The notes under the pieces: model-generated
What the model saw: only the letters and a program-made list of their open reading frames with translations
Told to the model about the DNA's origin: nothing
Databases searched by the model: none
Position numbers and translations under genes: made by a program
Assembly (NCBI GenBank): GCA_947648215.1
Contig: CANSMW010000001.1
Coordinates: 79,296 to 143,295, forward strand
Direction of reading: 5' to 3'
DNA length: 64,000 bases
DNA from: an uncultured Clostridium sp.
GTDB taxonomy: Bacteria > Bacillota > Clostridia > TANB77 > CAG-508
Part shown: positions 26,669 through 34,927 of the stretch, piece by piece
How positions within the stretch are numbered: position 1 is the stretch's first letter
How the letters are laid out: every line of letters starts with the position of its first letter

Positions 26669-27695
26669 TTATGTTTTTAAGTTTTTTCTTCTGAGTTGTC
26701 CGGCATGCAGCATCAATATCAGAACCTAATTCTCTCCTTATGGTTGCTACAATTCCATGCTCATTTAAATAATCTCGAAATTTGATAATATTTTCATTGG
26801 TACTTTTGTGATATACTCCATTTTCAATGTTGTTAATTGGAATTAAGTTTACATGGCATATCATACCTTTTAATAATTTCACTAATCGCTTGGCATCTTC
26901 TAAATTGTCGTTATTATCCTTTGCTAGTGCATATTCAAAGGAAATTCGCTTATTGGTAGCTTGTATGTAATGTTTGCAAGCTTGCATTAATTCTGAAATA
27001 GGATATGCGTTATTCACTGGCATCATAGCACTTCTTTTCTCATCTGTTGTTGCATGTAGGGAAATCGATAAGGTACATTGCATATCTCGTTTGGCTAGTT
27101 CATTAATTTTAGGAACAATTCCACTTGTTGAAATACTAATATGTCTAGCACCAATATTAAGTCCCTTTTGATGGTTCATAATGCCAATGGCATTCATTAC
27201 ATTTTCAAAATTATCCATTGGTTCCCCAATTCCCATAAATACCACATTCGATATGGTTACCTGTGCTTCTCTTTGTACTGCCAAAATCTGCTCTACAATC
27301 TCTCCAGAAGTTAAGTTTCGAATAAAATGAATTCCTGTGGAAGCACAAAATTTACACCCCATTTTACAACCAATTTGAGAAGAAACACATAAACTATATC
27401 CATGATGATAACTCATAAGAACCGTCTCTATCGCATTTCCATCTAATACATCAAATAAATACTTTTTGGTTCCATCACTAGATTCTTGTTTTCTTAATAC
27501 TTGAAAAATACATAAATCATATTCTTTCTTTAATTTTGCCCTAAGTTCCAAAGATAAATTCGTCATTTCATCAAAATTTGTAACATTTTCAATATAAAGC
27601 CAACGAAAAATCTGCTCTGCACGAAAAGGTTTCTCTCCTAAATTAGCTAATTCTTGCTTTAATTCTTCTAAATTATAATCCTTTATGTTCTTCAT
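26669..27695 (-). CDS. rlmN: 23S rRNA/tRNA A2503/A37 methyltransferase RlmN, ending through a +1 frameshift at CGG
   Basis: Radical-SAM enzyme, C2-methylation of A2503 of 23S rRNA and A37 of some tRNAs. It has CKMGCKFCAST (the CxxxCxxC 4Fe-4S motif), GIGEPMDN and the late catalytic Cys in DIDAAC. Right after that Cys an in-frame CGG occurs (26702-26700). Zero-frame reading would run on as RTTQKKK... 32 nt into stp. Skipping the C gives GQLRRKNLKT and TAA (26671-26669), the normal RlmN C-terminus AACGQLRR, for a 341-residue protein that ends 9 nt before stp. Confidence 0.92.
26700..26702 (-). other. +1 frameshift site at CGG in rlmN
   Basis: Coding-strand context GAT GCT GCA TGC CGG ACA ACT. 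One base forward gives GGA CAA CTC AGA AGA, that is GQLRR. Here the zero frame has no early stop, so the site would be missed by tools that look for truncated ORFs. Confidence 0.85.
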
Positions 27696-27775
27696 AAAAA
27701 ACTTTCTTTCTAAATATAATTTTGCTATTTTAACTTATATCATAAAGTGTGTTTTTTTTCAATAGGTGATGTCAA

Positions 27776-27899
27776 AATATGAAATTTTATATAAGAACCT
27801 GACCCTCCACACAGGCAAAGCCTGTGAGTGAGGTACTTAAGAAACCTTGTTACTTTCGTAATAACAGATAAGAGAGCTTTATGCAAGCCCTCTTTCTCC
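27776..27899. repeat. Palindrome-rich spacer after the small membrane protein gene
   Basis: It contains CACAGGC AAA GCCTGTG, TTGTTAC TTTC GTAATAACA and an imperfect AGAGAGCTT...AAGCCCTCT hairpin nearest the stop codon at 27900. The first part resembles the start of the dispersed repeats (AAGAACC...CCTCC). The last hairpin may be the gene's terminator. Confidence 0.45.
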
Positions 27900-28343
27900 T
27901 TACCTAACAGTTGTCATCAATTTTTCGGTTTGTTTTAGTATTTCTTGTACTTTTTGAGAATGCTTCTTCCTCAATAACTTCTTGGAAATAGCTTCTTTTC
28001 CTCCCTTTAGTAAAATTGTTCCATAGTTTTCAATTTTTGTAGAATATTCTTCAACTTCCTCTTTACTTCCAGTAAAGTAGAGTTTATACCTTATTTTATG
28101 AAGATTTTCTAAATATTCTAAGCGTTTTCTATATGATTTATATAGACTGTAAGAATTGACTATTTCTACAATTTTACTAATAATACTTGTAATTAAGTTT
28201 AAAACTAATACAAAATCACATGTAGCCATCAGCATCGTCTCGAAAGTACTTGCTTTACCAAGCGCAAACTTTACTGAAACATAAATAAAACATACTTCTC
28301 CAAATACTAAACAACCCCTCCGTAAAACCTCTTTGTTTGTCAT
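27900..28343 (-). CDS. Small membrane protein of unknown function with CGG at codon 8
   Basis: 147 residues: hydrophobic N-terminal half with two likely membrane segments (CLVFGEVCFIYVSVKFAL and ATCDFVLVLNLITSIISKI) and a basic, helical C-terminal half. I do not recognise a family. The start has a strong AGGAGG 6 nt upstream. Codon 8 is CGG (28322-28320) and the frame after it looks coding, so here CGG is either read as an amino acid or a +1 shift ends translation at TAG after four more codons (28309-28307). It is the one intact-looking exception to the CGG pattern. Confidence 0.6.
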   Translation of the reverse strand: MTNKEVLRRGCLVFGEVCFIYVSVKFALGKASTFETMLMATCDFVLVLNLITSIISKIVEIVNSYSLYKSYRKRLEYLENLHKIRYKLYFTGSKEEVEEYSTKIENYGTILLKGGKEAISKKLLRKKHSQKVQEILKQTEKLMTTVR

Positions 28344-28467
28344 AACAAAACCTCCTAAAAAATTACTTTTAATATAATGTCAACTCCAAATGAAAAACGG
28401 AGTCGTACTGTTAAATCTATTTATATTATACTATAATTTTACATAATTTTCAACTTTTGGATAAAAA

Positions 28468-28499
28468 ACAAGGGTAACCACTTGGCTACCCCTTTGTTG
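28468..28499 (-). terminator. Terminator of ddh
   Basis: GGGTA-CCA / TGG-TACCC stem with one mismatch and a 2-nt loop, 15-45 nt after the ddh stop, followed on the minus strand by TTGTTTTTTAT. Confidence 0.8.
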
Positions 28500-28513
28500 T
28501 ACCTACTTACTTT

Positions 28514-29503
28514 TTACAATAACCTTTTAATAACATCTTCTCTCTCATCTTTGTTTAGCATAATTGGTGGAACGTCTAAGACTGTTTTTGCTCCTGTTAT
28601 GCCTTCTTGTTTCATTCTGTACGCTGCTCTTGCGTATGCGACAAGTACACAACCAGTGAATTCTGGATTGGAAGCAAGGTTTAGTGAATATTCCATTACT
28701 TGTTTGTTTTCTTCTCCTGTTTGCCCGCAAGAGATGACACTTCCTCCATGAGGTAAACCACTGTGGTTTTGGTTTAATTCTTCTTGGCTGATGAAATGTA
28801 CAGTTGTATCATAATCAGCAAAATAGTTTGGCATTGTTACAATTTCTTTTTCAATTTCTGCCAAATTTGCTCCGTCTTCTGCTACAACAAAACATTCTCT
28901 TGTGTGTTTTTGGCTTGTTGAAAGCTCTGGGTTTTCGCTTGCTCTTACACGTTCCATTGCACTAGGAAGTGGTATGGTATACTGACGTGCATCTTTTACG
29001 CCTTTAATCCTACGAATGGCATCGGAATGCCCTTGGCTTACTCCTTTGCCCCAAAAGGTGTAGGTATGACAAAATGGTAAGATTGCCTCTGCGTATGCCC
29101 TCATATTAGAGAACATTCCAGGGTCCCAGCCAACAGAAACAATCGACACGTTTCCACCTTCTTTTGCTTCCTCATCAACAGTCTTTAAATACTCTGGTAT
29201 TTTGGCATGTGTGTCAAAACTGTCGACTGTGCAAAAAAGTTTTGCAAATGTAGGTACTTGTTTCGGTAAATCGGTTGCTGAACCGCCACACATAATCATG
29301 ACATCCACTTTGTAAATCCACTGTGCCATTTCACTAATTGGAACTACTTTTGCAGACGTCTGCTTGCTTATTTCGGCGGGTTCTCTTCTTGTAAAAACAG
29401 CTACAAGTTCCATGTCACTGTTTTTGGAAATTGCTTTTTGGACACCTTTTCCAAGATTTCCATAACCACAAATTCCGATTTTAATTTTTGGGTCCATACT
29501 CAT
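28514..29503 (-). CDS. ddh: meso-Diaminopimelate D-dehydrogenase
   Basis: 329 residues. N-terminal Rossmann motif IKIGICGYGNLGKGVQ (~8-22), then MIMCGGSATDLPKQVP, SFDTHAKIPEYL, SVGWDPGMFSNMRAYAEAIL and GKGVSQGHSDAIRRIKGVKDARQYT, all typical of NADPH-dependent Ddh. It makes meso-DAP from tetrahydrodipicolinate in one step, serving peptidoglycan and lysine. Two near ATGs (29503, 29497) are possible; GGGAGG lies 4 or 10 nt upstream. It is divergent from the aspartate-semialdehyde dehydrogenase gene, the earlier step of the same pathway. Confidence 0.94.
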   Translation of the reverse strand: MSMDPKIKIGICGYGNLGKGVQKAISKNSDMELVAVFTRREPAEISKQTSAKVVPISEMAQWIYKVDVMIMCGGSATDLPKQVPTFAKLFCTVDSFDTHAKIPEYLKTVDEEAKEGGNVSIVSVGWDPGMFSNMRAYAEAILPFCHTYTFWGKGVSQGHSDAIRRIKGVKDARQYTIPLPSAMERVRASENPELSTSQKHTRECFVVAEDGANLAEIEKEIVTMPNYFADYDTTVHFISQEELNQNHSGLPHGGSVISCGQTGEENKQVMEYSLNLASNPEFTGCVLVAYARAAYRMKQEGITGAKTVLDVPPIMLNKDEREDVIKRLL

Positions 29504-29586
29504 TTACCTCCCGTTTTAATTAGTTCTTTTATCCTTTTTATACAAATATTTTTCTAAAAAATGTTTCTTTTGTTTTTGTTTTATCA

Positions 29587-29592
29587 TATAAT
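29587..29592 (+). promoter_or_regulatory. Putative -10 box of the asd promoter
   Basis: TATAAT with a poor TTGTTT-like -35 about 17 nt upstream. Transcription would begin just before the palindrome at 29606. Confidence 0.4.
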
Positions 29593-29605
29593 ACTTACAT
29601 AAGTC

Positions 29606-29633
29606 AAGTAAAAATATGACTATATTTTTACTT
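29606..29633. promoter_or_regulatory. Perfect 12-bp-arm palindrome between ddh and asd
   Basis: AAGTAAAAATAT, a 4-nt centre GACT, and ATATTTTTACTT. It lies 26 nt before the asd start codon, downstream of the putative -10. It may be an operator shared by the divergent pair or a leader hairpin. Confidence 0.5.
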
Positions 29634-29658
29634 TTTTAAAATTAAGAAGGTGTTACAT

Positions 29659-30651
29659 ATGAGTGAAAAAAAATATAAACTTGCTGTTGTTGGTGCAACT
29701 GGAGTTGTTGGGAGAATGGTTCTTAAGGTCTTAGCAGAAAAGAATTTGCCAATTTCGGAATATGCTTTTTTTGCTTCTTCTCATTCCGCTGGCAAAGAAA
29801 TTCTATTTCAAGGAAAAACCTATCTTGTAAGAGAATTAACCGAAACTTCTTTTAACGAAGGGTTTGATTTTGCTATTTTTTCTGCTGGTGGAGATACCGC
29901 CAAAAAATACGCTCCTATTGCTGCCGCCCACGGTTGTGTTGTCGTAGATAATAGTAGTGCTTTTCGTATGGAAAAAGATGTCCCTTTGGTAGTCCCTGAG
30001 GTAAATTCGGAGGAAATTTTAAACCATCATGGAATTATTGCTAATCCAAATTGTTCTACCATTCAAGCCGTTATTCCTTTAAAGGCTTTGGATAACAAAT
30101 TCGGAATAAAAAGAGTCATCTATTCTACTTATCAAGCTGTATCTGGTGCTGGAAGACTTGGAATAGAAGATTTAGAAAATGGTGCAAAAGGAGAATCACC
30201 AAAAAAATTTGCCCATCCCATTTATAATAATTGTTTACCACATATTGATGTGTTTTTGAAAAATGGTTATACCAAAGAAGAAGAAAAAATGATAAAGGAA
30301 ACAAGAAAAATATTAAAAAAGCCAGATTTAAAAGTAACCGCTACTTGTGTTCGTGTACCAGTTATGAATTCCCATAGTGAGAGTATTAATGTGGAATTTG
30401 AGAAACCCTTTACCTTAGACGAAATAATACAAACCTTACACGATTATCCTAACGTTATTGTACTTAACGATGTTTCTAAAAATGAATACCCTCTTGCCAC
30501 CATTGCCAATGGTCATGATGAGGTTTATGTGGGACGAATTCGTCGTGACGAGAGTGTGGAAAATGGCTTAAACTTATGGGTTGTTGCAGACAACATCCGA
30601 AAAGGCGCTGCCTCTAATGCAGTGCAGATTGTGGAGAGATTAATTTACTAA
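29659..30651 (+). CDS. asd: Aspartate-semialdehyde dehydrogenase
   Basis: 330 residues, the only clear plus-strand gene. Rossmann motif LAVVGATGVVGRMVLKVL (~7-24), active-site IANPNCSTIQAVIPLK with the catalytic Cys (~130), YQAVSGAGRLGIEDLE, and the substrate-binding VRVPVMNSHSESINVEF region with His. It reduces aspartyl phosphate to the semialdehyde, the branch point to lysine/DAP, threonine and methionine. I start at ATG 29659, 8 nt after AAGAAGG; a GTG at 29650 is in frame but would place the binding site inside the gene. Confidence 0.94.
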   Translation: MSEKKYKLAVVGATGVVGRMVLKVLAEKNLPISEYAFFASSHSAGKEILFQGKTYLVRELTETSFNEGFDFAIFSAGGDTAKKYAPIAAAHGCVVVDNSSAFRMEKDVPLVVPEVNSEEILNHHGIIANPNCSTIQAVIPLKALDNKFGIKRVIYSTYQAVSGAGRLGIEDLENGAKGESPKKFAHPIYNNCLPHIDVFLKNGYTKEEEKMIKETRKILKKPDLKVTATCVRVPVMNSHSESINVEFEKPFTLDEIIQTLHDYPNVIVLNDVSKNEYPLATIANGHDEVYVGRIRRDESVENGLNLWVVADNIRKGAASNAVQIVERLIY

Positions 30652-30683
30652 AACCCAGAAAAAGTGTAACTTTTTCTGGGTTT
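30651..30683 (+). terminator. Terminator of asd
   Basis: A perfect 15-bp stem, AAACCCAGAAAAAGT / ACTTTTTCTGGGTTT, with a 3-nt loop, directly at the stop codon. Confidence 0.85.
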
Positions 30684-30690
30684 TAGTAAA

Positions 30691-30843
30691 TTACCATGCT
30701 GTATATACAGCCTCTTTCTCGCTTCTCCTCTTATCGACAATAATGTTTAATAACCTAAGCATTTCTTCATTATGGTGCTCTCGTGCAGCACAGTCTGCCC
30801 GTCCAGTTACCTCTGCCCCTTGGTCTCCAGCAAATTTAGCCAA
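30691..30843 (-). pseudogene. Remnant of an unidentified gene
   Basis: In this interval the minus strand encodes about 50 codons with protein-like composition (LAKFAGDQGAEVTG, then ADCAAREHHNEEMLRLLN, ending AVYTAW). No ATG or ribosome binding site precedes it, only a TTG; a TAA stands two codons upstream, and the frame beyond that stop (NHAMIELCKINSK) looks like the continuing protein. It contains an in-frame CGG, AGG and CGA, unlike the neighbours' codon use. It is most likely debris of a transferred gene. Confidence 0.4.
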
Positions 30844-30892
30844 TTCTTACTTGCTATTTATTTTACATAATTCAATCATAGCATGATTATAG

Positions 30893-31729
30893 CTACTCTT
30901 CAAACTCTTTTTCTCTTTTTTTAAAAAACTCATAAAAATACTTCACATTTTCAAGTTGTGTCCATTTTTGTATTTCGTAATTTTTCGTATCCAAATTATA
31001 AATTTTCGCCTCTAGTATTCCTAGCATAAATGGCGAATGGGTCGCAATAATAAATTGTACACCTAAATATCGAGCAAGTTTATTTAATTCATTTGCTAAT
31101 TCGACTTGTTTTTGTGGTGAAAGAGATACTTCTGGTTCATCTAATAAGTATAAATTATCTGGCTCAATGGCTTCGGATAGAATTTGTAAAGTTGTTTCTC
31201 CATTAGAATATCTATCTTGTGCAAATTGAAATCTTGCAAATTGTTTTTCACCTTCTTTTGTTCGTAGGAATTTTTTAGTCTCTTGTAATCCTCTTTCTCT
31301 AGCTAAATTACTTTCTATGCCTTCTTCTAAAATAGCATCTTGTTGGATTTTTCGTATTTCATACAAAATTTCTTCGCTTTTAATATAGCGACTATTTTCT
31401 GGTATGGCTCTTTTTCTTCCAAACTCATCTTGTGCTACTCCATATTCACATAGTTTTGCATATGTTTCAAAATCAATATACTTATCCTCATAGCCATTTG
31501 GATCCATTCCTGGTAGTTTGGGCTCATTTCTTTCTTTTCCCTTTAAATTTAACGTATGTGCAATCAAATTTAAAATCGTCGATTTTCCAGAACCATTATT
31601 TCCATACAAAATAGTAATCGGTTCAAATACAAATACATCTGGCTCTTTTCCCTTTAGTACATTAAAAGGATACAAATTTTGATTTTGACTTCGATATTCA
31701 TTTAACTGAAATGTTTTCAAATATACCAT
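30893..31729 (-). CDS. ABC-like AAA ATPase (AAA_21 type)
   Basis: 278 residues. Walker A ILYGNNGSGKSTILNLIAHT (~39-58), a NGETTLQILSEAI signature region, Walker B LYLLDEPEVSLSPQ (~195-208) and FIIATHSPFML (H-loop). The short middle part lacks a full coiled-coil, so it belongs with small stand-alone SMC-like ATPases rather than RecF/SMC. Several such proteins act in phage defence or DNA repair, but no partner gene is adjacent and the role here is unknown. Confidence 0.75.
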   Translation of the reverse strand: MVYLKTFQLNEYRSQNQNLYPFNVLKGKEPDVFVFEPITILYGNNGSGKSTILNLIAHTLNLKGKERNEPKLPGMDPNGYEDKYIDFETYAKLCEYGVAQDEFGRKRAIPENSRYIKSEEILYEIRKIQQDAILEEGIESNLARERGLQETKKFLRTKEGEKQFARFQFAQDRYSNGETTLQILSEAIEPDNLYLLDEPEVSLSPQKQVELANELNKLARYLGVQFIIATHSPFMLGILEAKIYNLDTKNYEIQKWTQLENVKYFYEFFKKREKEFEE

Positions 31730-31838
31730 ACTTCTTCTCTCCTTGCAAAATGCATTTTAAAATATTTGTTTTTATATGTCAAGTAATGGTTTATATTTTG
31801 CACCTTCATTTATTTTATGAAATTATTTTTATTTGATT

Positions 31839-32186
31839 TTATTTTAGATTTAAAAATTTAGAATACAATTTTCTTTGATAATCACTCTTGGAATGAAAAA
31901 TATGTACTATATAAATTTCTTTTTTCTTATCATTAATTCTGTATATAACGATATAATTTTTAACTATTAGCCTACGATACTCCATACCCATTGAATTTGG
32001 TATTTTTAATTCACAATATAATCTAGGAAAAATGGAGAGATTAATTACTTTACTATTAATTTCTTTCATTAATTGTAATGCTGGTACTTTTGCATATAAT
32101 GTTTTTGAAATATAATGATAGATATATTTCATTTCCTTTCTAGACTGTTTTGTGAGTATTACTTGATACTTATCATTAATATTCAT
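31839..32186 (-). CDS. RelE/ParE-family toxin
   Basis: 115 residues with the ParE/RelE fold pattern: YQVILTKQSRKEMKYIYHYI at the N-terminus, FPRLYCELKIPNSMGMEYRRL in the middle and IVIYRINDKKKEIYIVHIFH near the end. Its start overlaps the preceding small gene by 11 nt, the usual antitoxin-toxin order. Whether it targets gyrase (ParE) or mRNA on the ribosome (RelE) cannot be told. Confidence 0.82.
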   Translation of the reverse strand: MNINDKYQVILTKQSRKEMKYIYHYISKTLYAKVPALQLMKEINSKVINLSIFPRLYCELKIPNSMGMEYRRLIVKNYIVIYRINDKKKEIYIVHIFHSKSDYQRKLYSKFLNLK

Positions 32187-32370
32187 ACTTTTGTTTCAAC
32201 TCCTTAAACACTTCTTCTGCTAGAAATACTCTTCCATTTTCAATATCCTTTTCCGATTTTCGAATTGCTCTTATCATGCTTAAATAATCTTCTTCTAACA
32301 CATTATTAGGTCTTACAAATATTTTGTTTCGTATTCCATATCTTGGTTGTAAGTTCATTACTTTTACCAT
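32176..32370 (-). CDS. Antitoxin of the RelE/ParE pair
   Basis: 64 residues, MVKVMNLQPRYGIRNKIF then an acidic helical C-terminus (SEKDIENGRVFLAEEVFKEL) ending in KQKYEY. Such short proteins with a C-terminal toxin-binding helix accompany ParE toxins. AGGTGGTG lies 5 nt before the ATG at 32370. The N-terminus shows no clear ribbon-helix-helix, so autoregulation is uncertain. Confidence 0.75.
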   Translation of the reverse strand: MVKVMNLQPRYGIRNKIFVRPNNVLEEDYLSMIRAIRKSEKDIENGRVFLAEEVFKELKQKYEY

Positions 32371-32461
32371 TTTATCACCACCTTACAATAGTATTGTACC
32401 AGAATTATATTCTATATGCAAGCATTTTATAAAATTCGAAAATAGAGAAGATTTCTCTTCC

Positions 32462-34393
32462 CTATTTGATATTTTGAACTGCATTTACAACAGTTAAGAA
32501 CGTTACCCCTGTGTCTGCTAAAATTGCAAGCCAGATTGGGGCTATTCCTATAGCTCCTAGTATTAGTACAATGAGTTTTACAATAAGTGAAAAAATAATG
32601 TTGGCTTTAACTACCGTCATGGCACGTTTGGCGGTTTTTATGATGTTTGGTATTGTGCTTAAGTTATTGGAAATAAGAATTCCGTCTGCGGTAATGCTTG
32701 CTATGTTTGCTCCTGCTCCCATGGCAATTCCAAAATTGCTACTTGCTAATACTGGACTATCATTAATGCCATCTCCTACAAAAATTACTTTTTCTCCTCT
32801 GCTTTTTAATTCTTCAATTATTTTTAACTTATCTTGTGGTAAAAGTGAGGCTTTTATTTCATCCAAATTTAGCTCTTTTCCTATTTTTTTTGCATTTTTT
32901 TCGTTATCTCCTGTTAGCATAATGGTCTTCTTTATGCCAATATTTTTTAAATCTTTTACTAGGTCTTTGCTTTCATTTCGGATTTCTTCTGTTAAGGTAA
33001 TATATCCTGCTATTTTTCTTTCTACGACCAAACAAATTGCATTTTGGGGTATTTCTTTATTACTTCTAATCATGCCTTGTTCTATTTCTGTACTATTTGC
33101 AACCATATTTTCAGATATTGCTTTGTCTGTTATAATTTGATATTGTTCTAATAGCTTATGATTTCCAAAAAGAACCTCTTTTTGATCTATTTTTCCATAT
33201 AGTCCATGTCCTGCTATTTCCTTATAGTCTTCTACTTGCTTTTCTTCCATGTTATCTTGGTAATCTTTAATTGCTGTTCCAATGGGATGATTGGAAAGTA
33301 ACTCTAAACTATACATATATGAAAGAACCTCTTTTTTCGTATATTCTCCAAATACTTCCATTTGTTCAATTTTCATTTTTCCTGTGGTTAACGTTCCTGT
33401 TTTATCAAAGACAACTACGCTTGCTTTCGCAAGATTTTCAATATGTTTTGTTCCTTTTACAATCATTCCTTTTTTGGATATTTTTCCAAGTGCAGTAAAA
33501 AAGGATAATGGAACCGATATGACTAAGCTACATGGACACGAAGCCACTAAGAAAATAAGTGCTCTTAATATCCATTCCTTGGTATCTAGTTTAAATACAA
33601 ATGGTACAATCACAATTAAAATTGCAATTACAATAACAATAGGAGTATATATTTTTGAAAACTTTGTCATAAATTTTTCTGTTTTTCCTTTGTTATTGGT
33701 TGCTTCATATACTAAATCGACAATTTGAGAAGCTGCCGAATGTTCGACATCTCTTATTACTTTACAGGTAATTGCTCCTGTTAAATTAATTCCACCAGAT
33801 AATACCTCGTTTTCTTTTGTAACATATATTGGTGTACTCTCCCCTGTAAGGCTAGATGTATCAATTTTGGATTCTCCGTATAAAATAATGCCATCCACAG
33901 GGATTTTTTCTCCTGGTTTTATTAAAATCGTATCTCCTACTTTAATTTCTTTTACATCTACGGTTTCGATGGTATTATTAATAACACGATTTGCTGTATC
34001 GGCTTTAATTTTTACAATTTCTTTGATACTGTCTTCAGATTTTTCGCTTGCTCGTTCTTCTAGGAATTCACCAAGGCGATATAATAAAATTACCAAACCG
34101 CTTTCTAGATACTCACCAAGTGCAAAGGCTGCAATGACCGCAATTGTCATAAGAGTTTCTTCTTCAAAATTTAGGCGAAAGATATTTTTGATTCCATGAA
34201 ATAACATTTCATAACCGGAAAGTAAAATGGTTAATGCAATTAGCTCTATTTTATAGGGTTCAAAAATGGGAATAAGAGATAGCACAAAACAAAAAATGGC
34301 AATTCCATATAAATATTTTGATAATTTTTCTTCTTTTTCGCTATGATGTTCGTGTTCATGATGATGTTGATTTTCACAATGATGGCAACTCAT
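32462..34393 (-). CDS. Heavy-metal P1B-type ATPase (Cd/Zn/Pb exporter type)
   Basis: 643 residues. Instead of a ferredoxin-like HMA domain it begins with a Cys/His cluster (MSCHHCENQHHHEHEHH). Membrane helix 6 has the transport motif ASCPCSLVIS; phosphorylation site DKTGTLTTG (~335), TGD near 515 and GDGINDSPVLA near 560 are intact. The CPC motif and the neighbouring CadC-like repressor point to export of Zn, Cd or Pb. It overlaps the repressor gene by 4 nt. Confidence 0.92.
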   Translation of the reverse strand: MSCHHCENQHHHEHEHHSEKEEKLSKYLYGIAIFCFVLSLIPIFEPYKIELIALTILLSGYEMLFHGIKNIFRLNFEEETLMTIAVIAAFALGEYLESGLVILLYRLGEFLEERASEKSEDSIKEIVKIKADTANRVINNTIETVDVKEIKVGDTILIKPGEKIPVDGIILYGESKIDTSSLTGESTPIYVTKENEVLSGGINLTGAITCKVIRDVEHSAASQIVDLVYEATNNKGKTEKFMTKFSKIYTPIVIVIAILIVIVPFVFKLDTKEWILRALIFLVASCPCSLVISVPLSFFTALGKISKKGMIVKGTKHIENLAKASVVVFDKTGTLTTGKMKIEQMEVFGEYTKKEVLSYMYSLELLSNHPIGTAIKDYQDNMEEKQVEDYKEIAGHGLYGKIDQKEVLFGNHKLLEQYQIITDKAISENMVANSTEIEQGMIRSNKEIPQNAICLVVERKIAGYITLTEEIRNESKDLVKDLKNIGIKKTIMLTGDNEKNAKKIGKELNLDEIKASLLPQDKLKIIEELKSRGEKVIFVGDGINDSPVLASSNFGIAMGAGANIASITADGILISNNLSTIPNIIKTAKRAMTVVKANIIFSLIVKLIVLILGAIGIAPIWLAILADTGVTFLTVVNAVQNIK

Positions 34394-34764
34394 TTGATTC
34401 TTCCCTCCTCTTCTCTAATATGTTCTAAACTTGTTGAAATAATTTGTTCAATATGTTCATCCTGTAAACGATAATAAATTTGTTTTCCTTCTCTTCGATA
34501 TTTTACTAATTTTGCGTTTCGCAAAATTTGCAACTGATGTGATACGGTTGATTGATTTAGATCCAGTAACTCACACAAATCGCACACGCATAATTCCGTA
34601 TTTAGAATACTACAAATAATACGAAGCCTTGTATTGTCTGCAAATAGCTTAAACATATTGGATACCATTTCAATTTCTTCCTCATTTGGTTCTTCTTGCT
34701 TTACTTTACGAATTGTTTGATAATGTGGGCATTTCTCGCCACAGATATAATCTTTCTCTTCCAT
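34390..34764 (-). CDS. ArsR/SmtB-family metal-responsive repressor (CadC-like)
   Basis: 124 residues. A winged helix-turn-helix with LCVCDLCELLDLNQSTVSHQ, where CVCDLC supplies the alpha-3 metal-sensing cysteines, and an N-terminal CGEKCPHY that completes a CadC-like site. I start at ATG 34764, which has AAGGAG at 5-7 nt; the frame also opens at 34785. It should release its operator upon binding Cd, Pb or Zn and thereby induce the exporter it overlaps. Confidence 0.9.
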   Translation of the reverse strand: MEEKDYICGEKCPHYQTIRKVKQEEPNEEEIEMVSNMFKLFADNTRLRIICSILNTELCVCDLCELLDLNQSTVSHQLQILRNAKLVKYRREGKQIYYRLQDEHIEQIISTSLEHIREEEGRIK

Positions 34765-34778
34765 CCTTTCTCCTTTCA

Positions 34779-34796
34779 TATGCATACATGTTCATA
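34779..34796 (-). promoter_or_regulatory. Candidate ArsR/SmtB operator
   Basis: Imperfect dyad TATGAACATGTATGCATA directly downstream of the -10 box, where a repressor would block RNA polymerase. Confidence 0.4.
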
Positions 34797-34800
34797 TATT

Positions 34801-34829
34801 AATATATACCATATCATATGCCCTGTCAA
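34801..34829 (-). promoter_or_regulatory. Promoter of the metal-resistance operon
   Basis: TTGACA (perfect -35), 17-nt spacer, TATATT on the minus strand, 37 nt before the repressor's start codon. Confidence 0.75.
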
Positions 34830-34844
34830 TACCTTTTGTGAAAA

Positions 34845-34875
34845 AAAGAAATCATATTTCTATGATTTCTTTTTT
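34845..34875 (-). terminator. Terminator after the RND exporter
   Basis: AAGAAATCATA / TATGATTTCTT stem with A- and T-runs on its flanks, about 55-80 nt after the exporter's stop; it may work in both directions. Confidence 0.75.
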
Positions 34876-34927
34876 CCTTATTCTAACGCATATAATGATT
34901 TGTAATCGCCAAAGGCAATAACTTAGG

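Noticed and set aside
32511..33140. 209-codon plus-strand ORF opposite the P-type ATPase
   Set aside because: Shadow of a conserved gene; composition only reflects the antisense strand.
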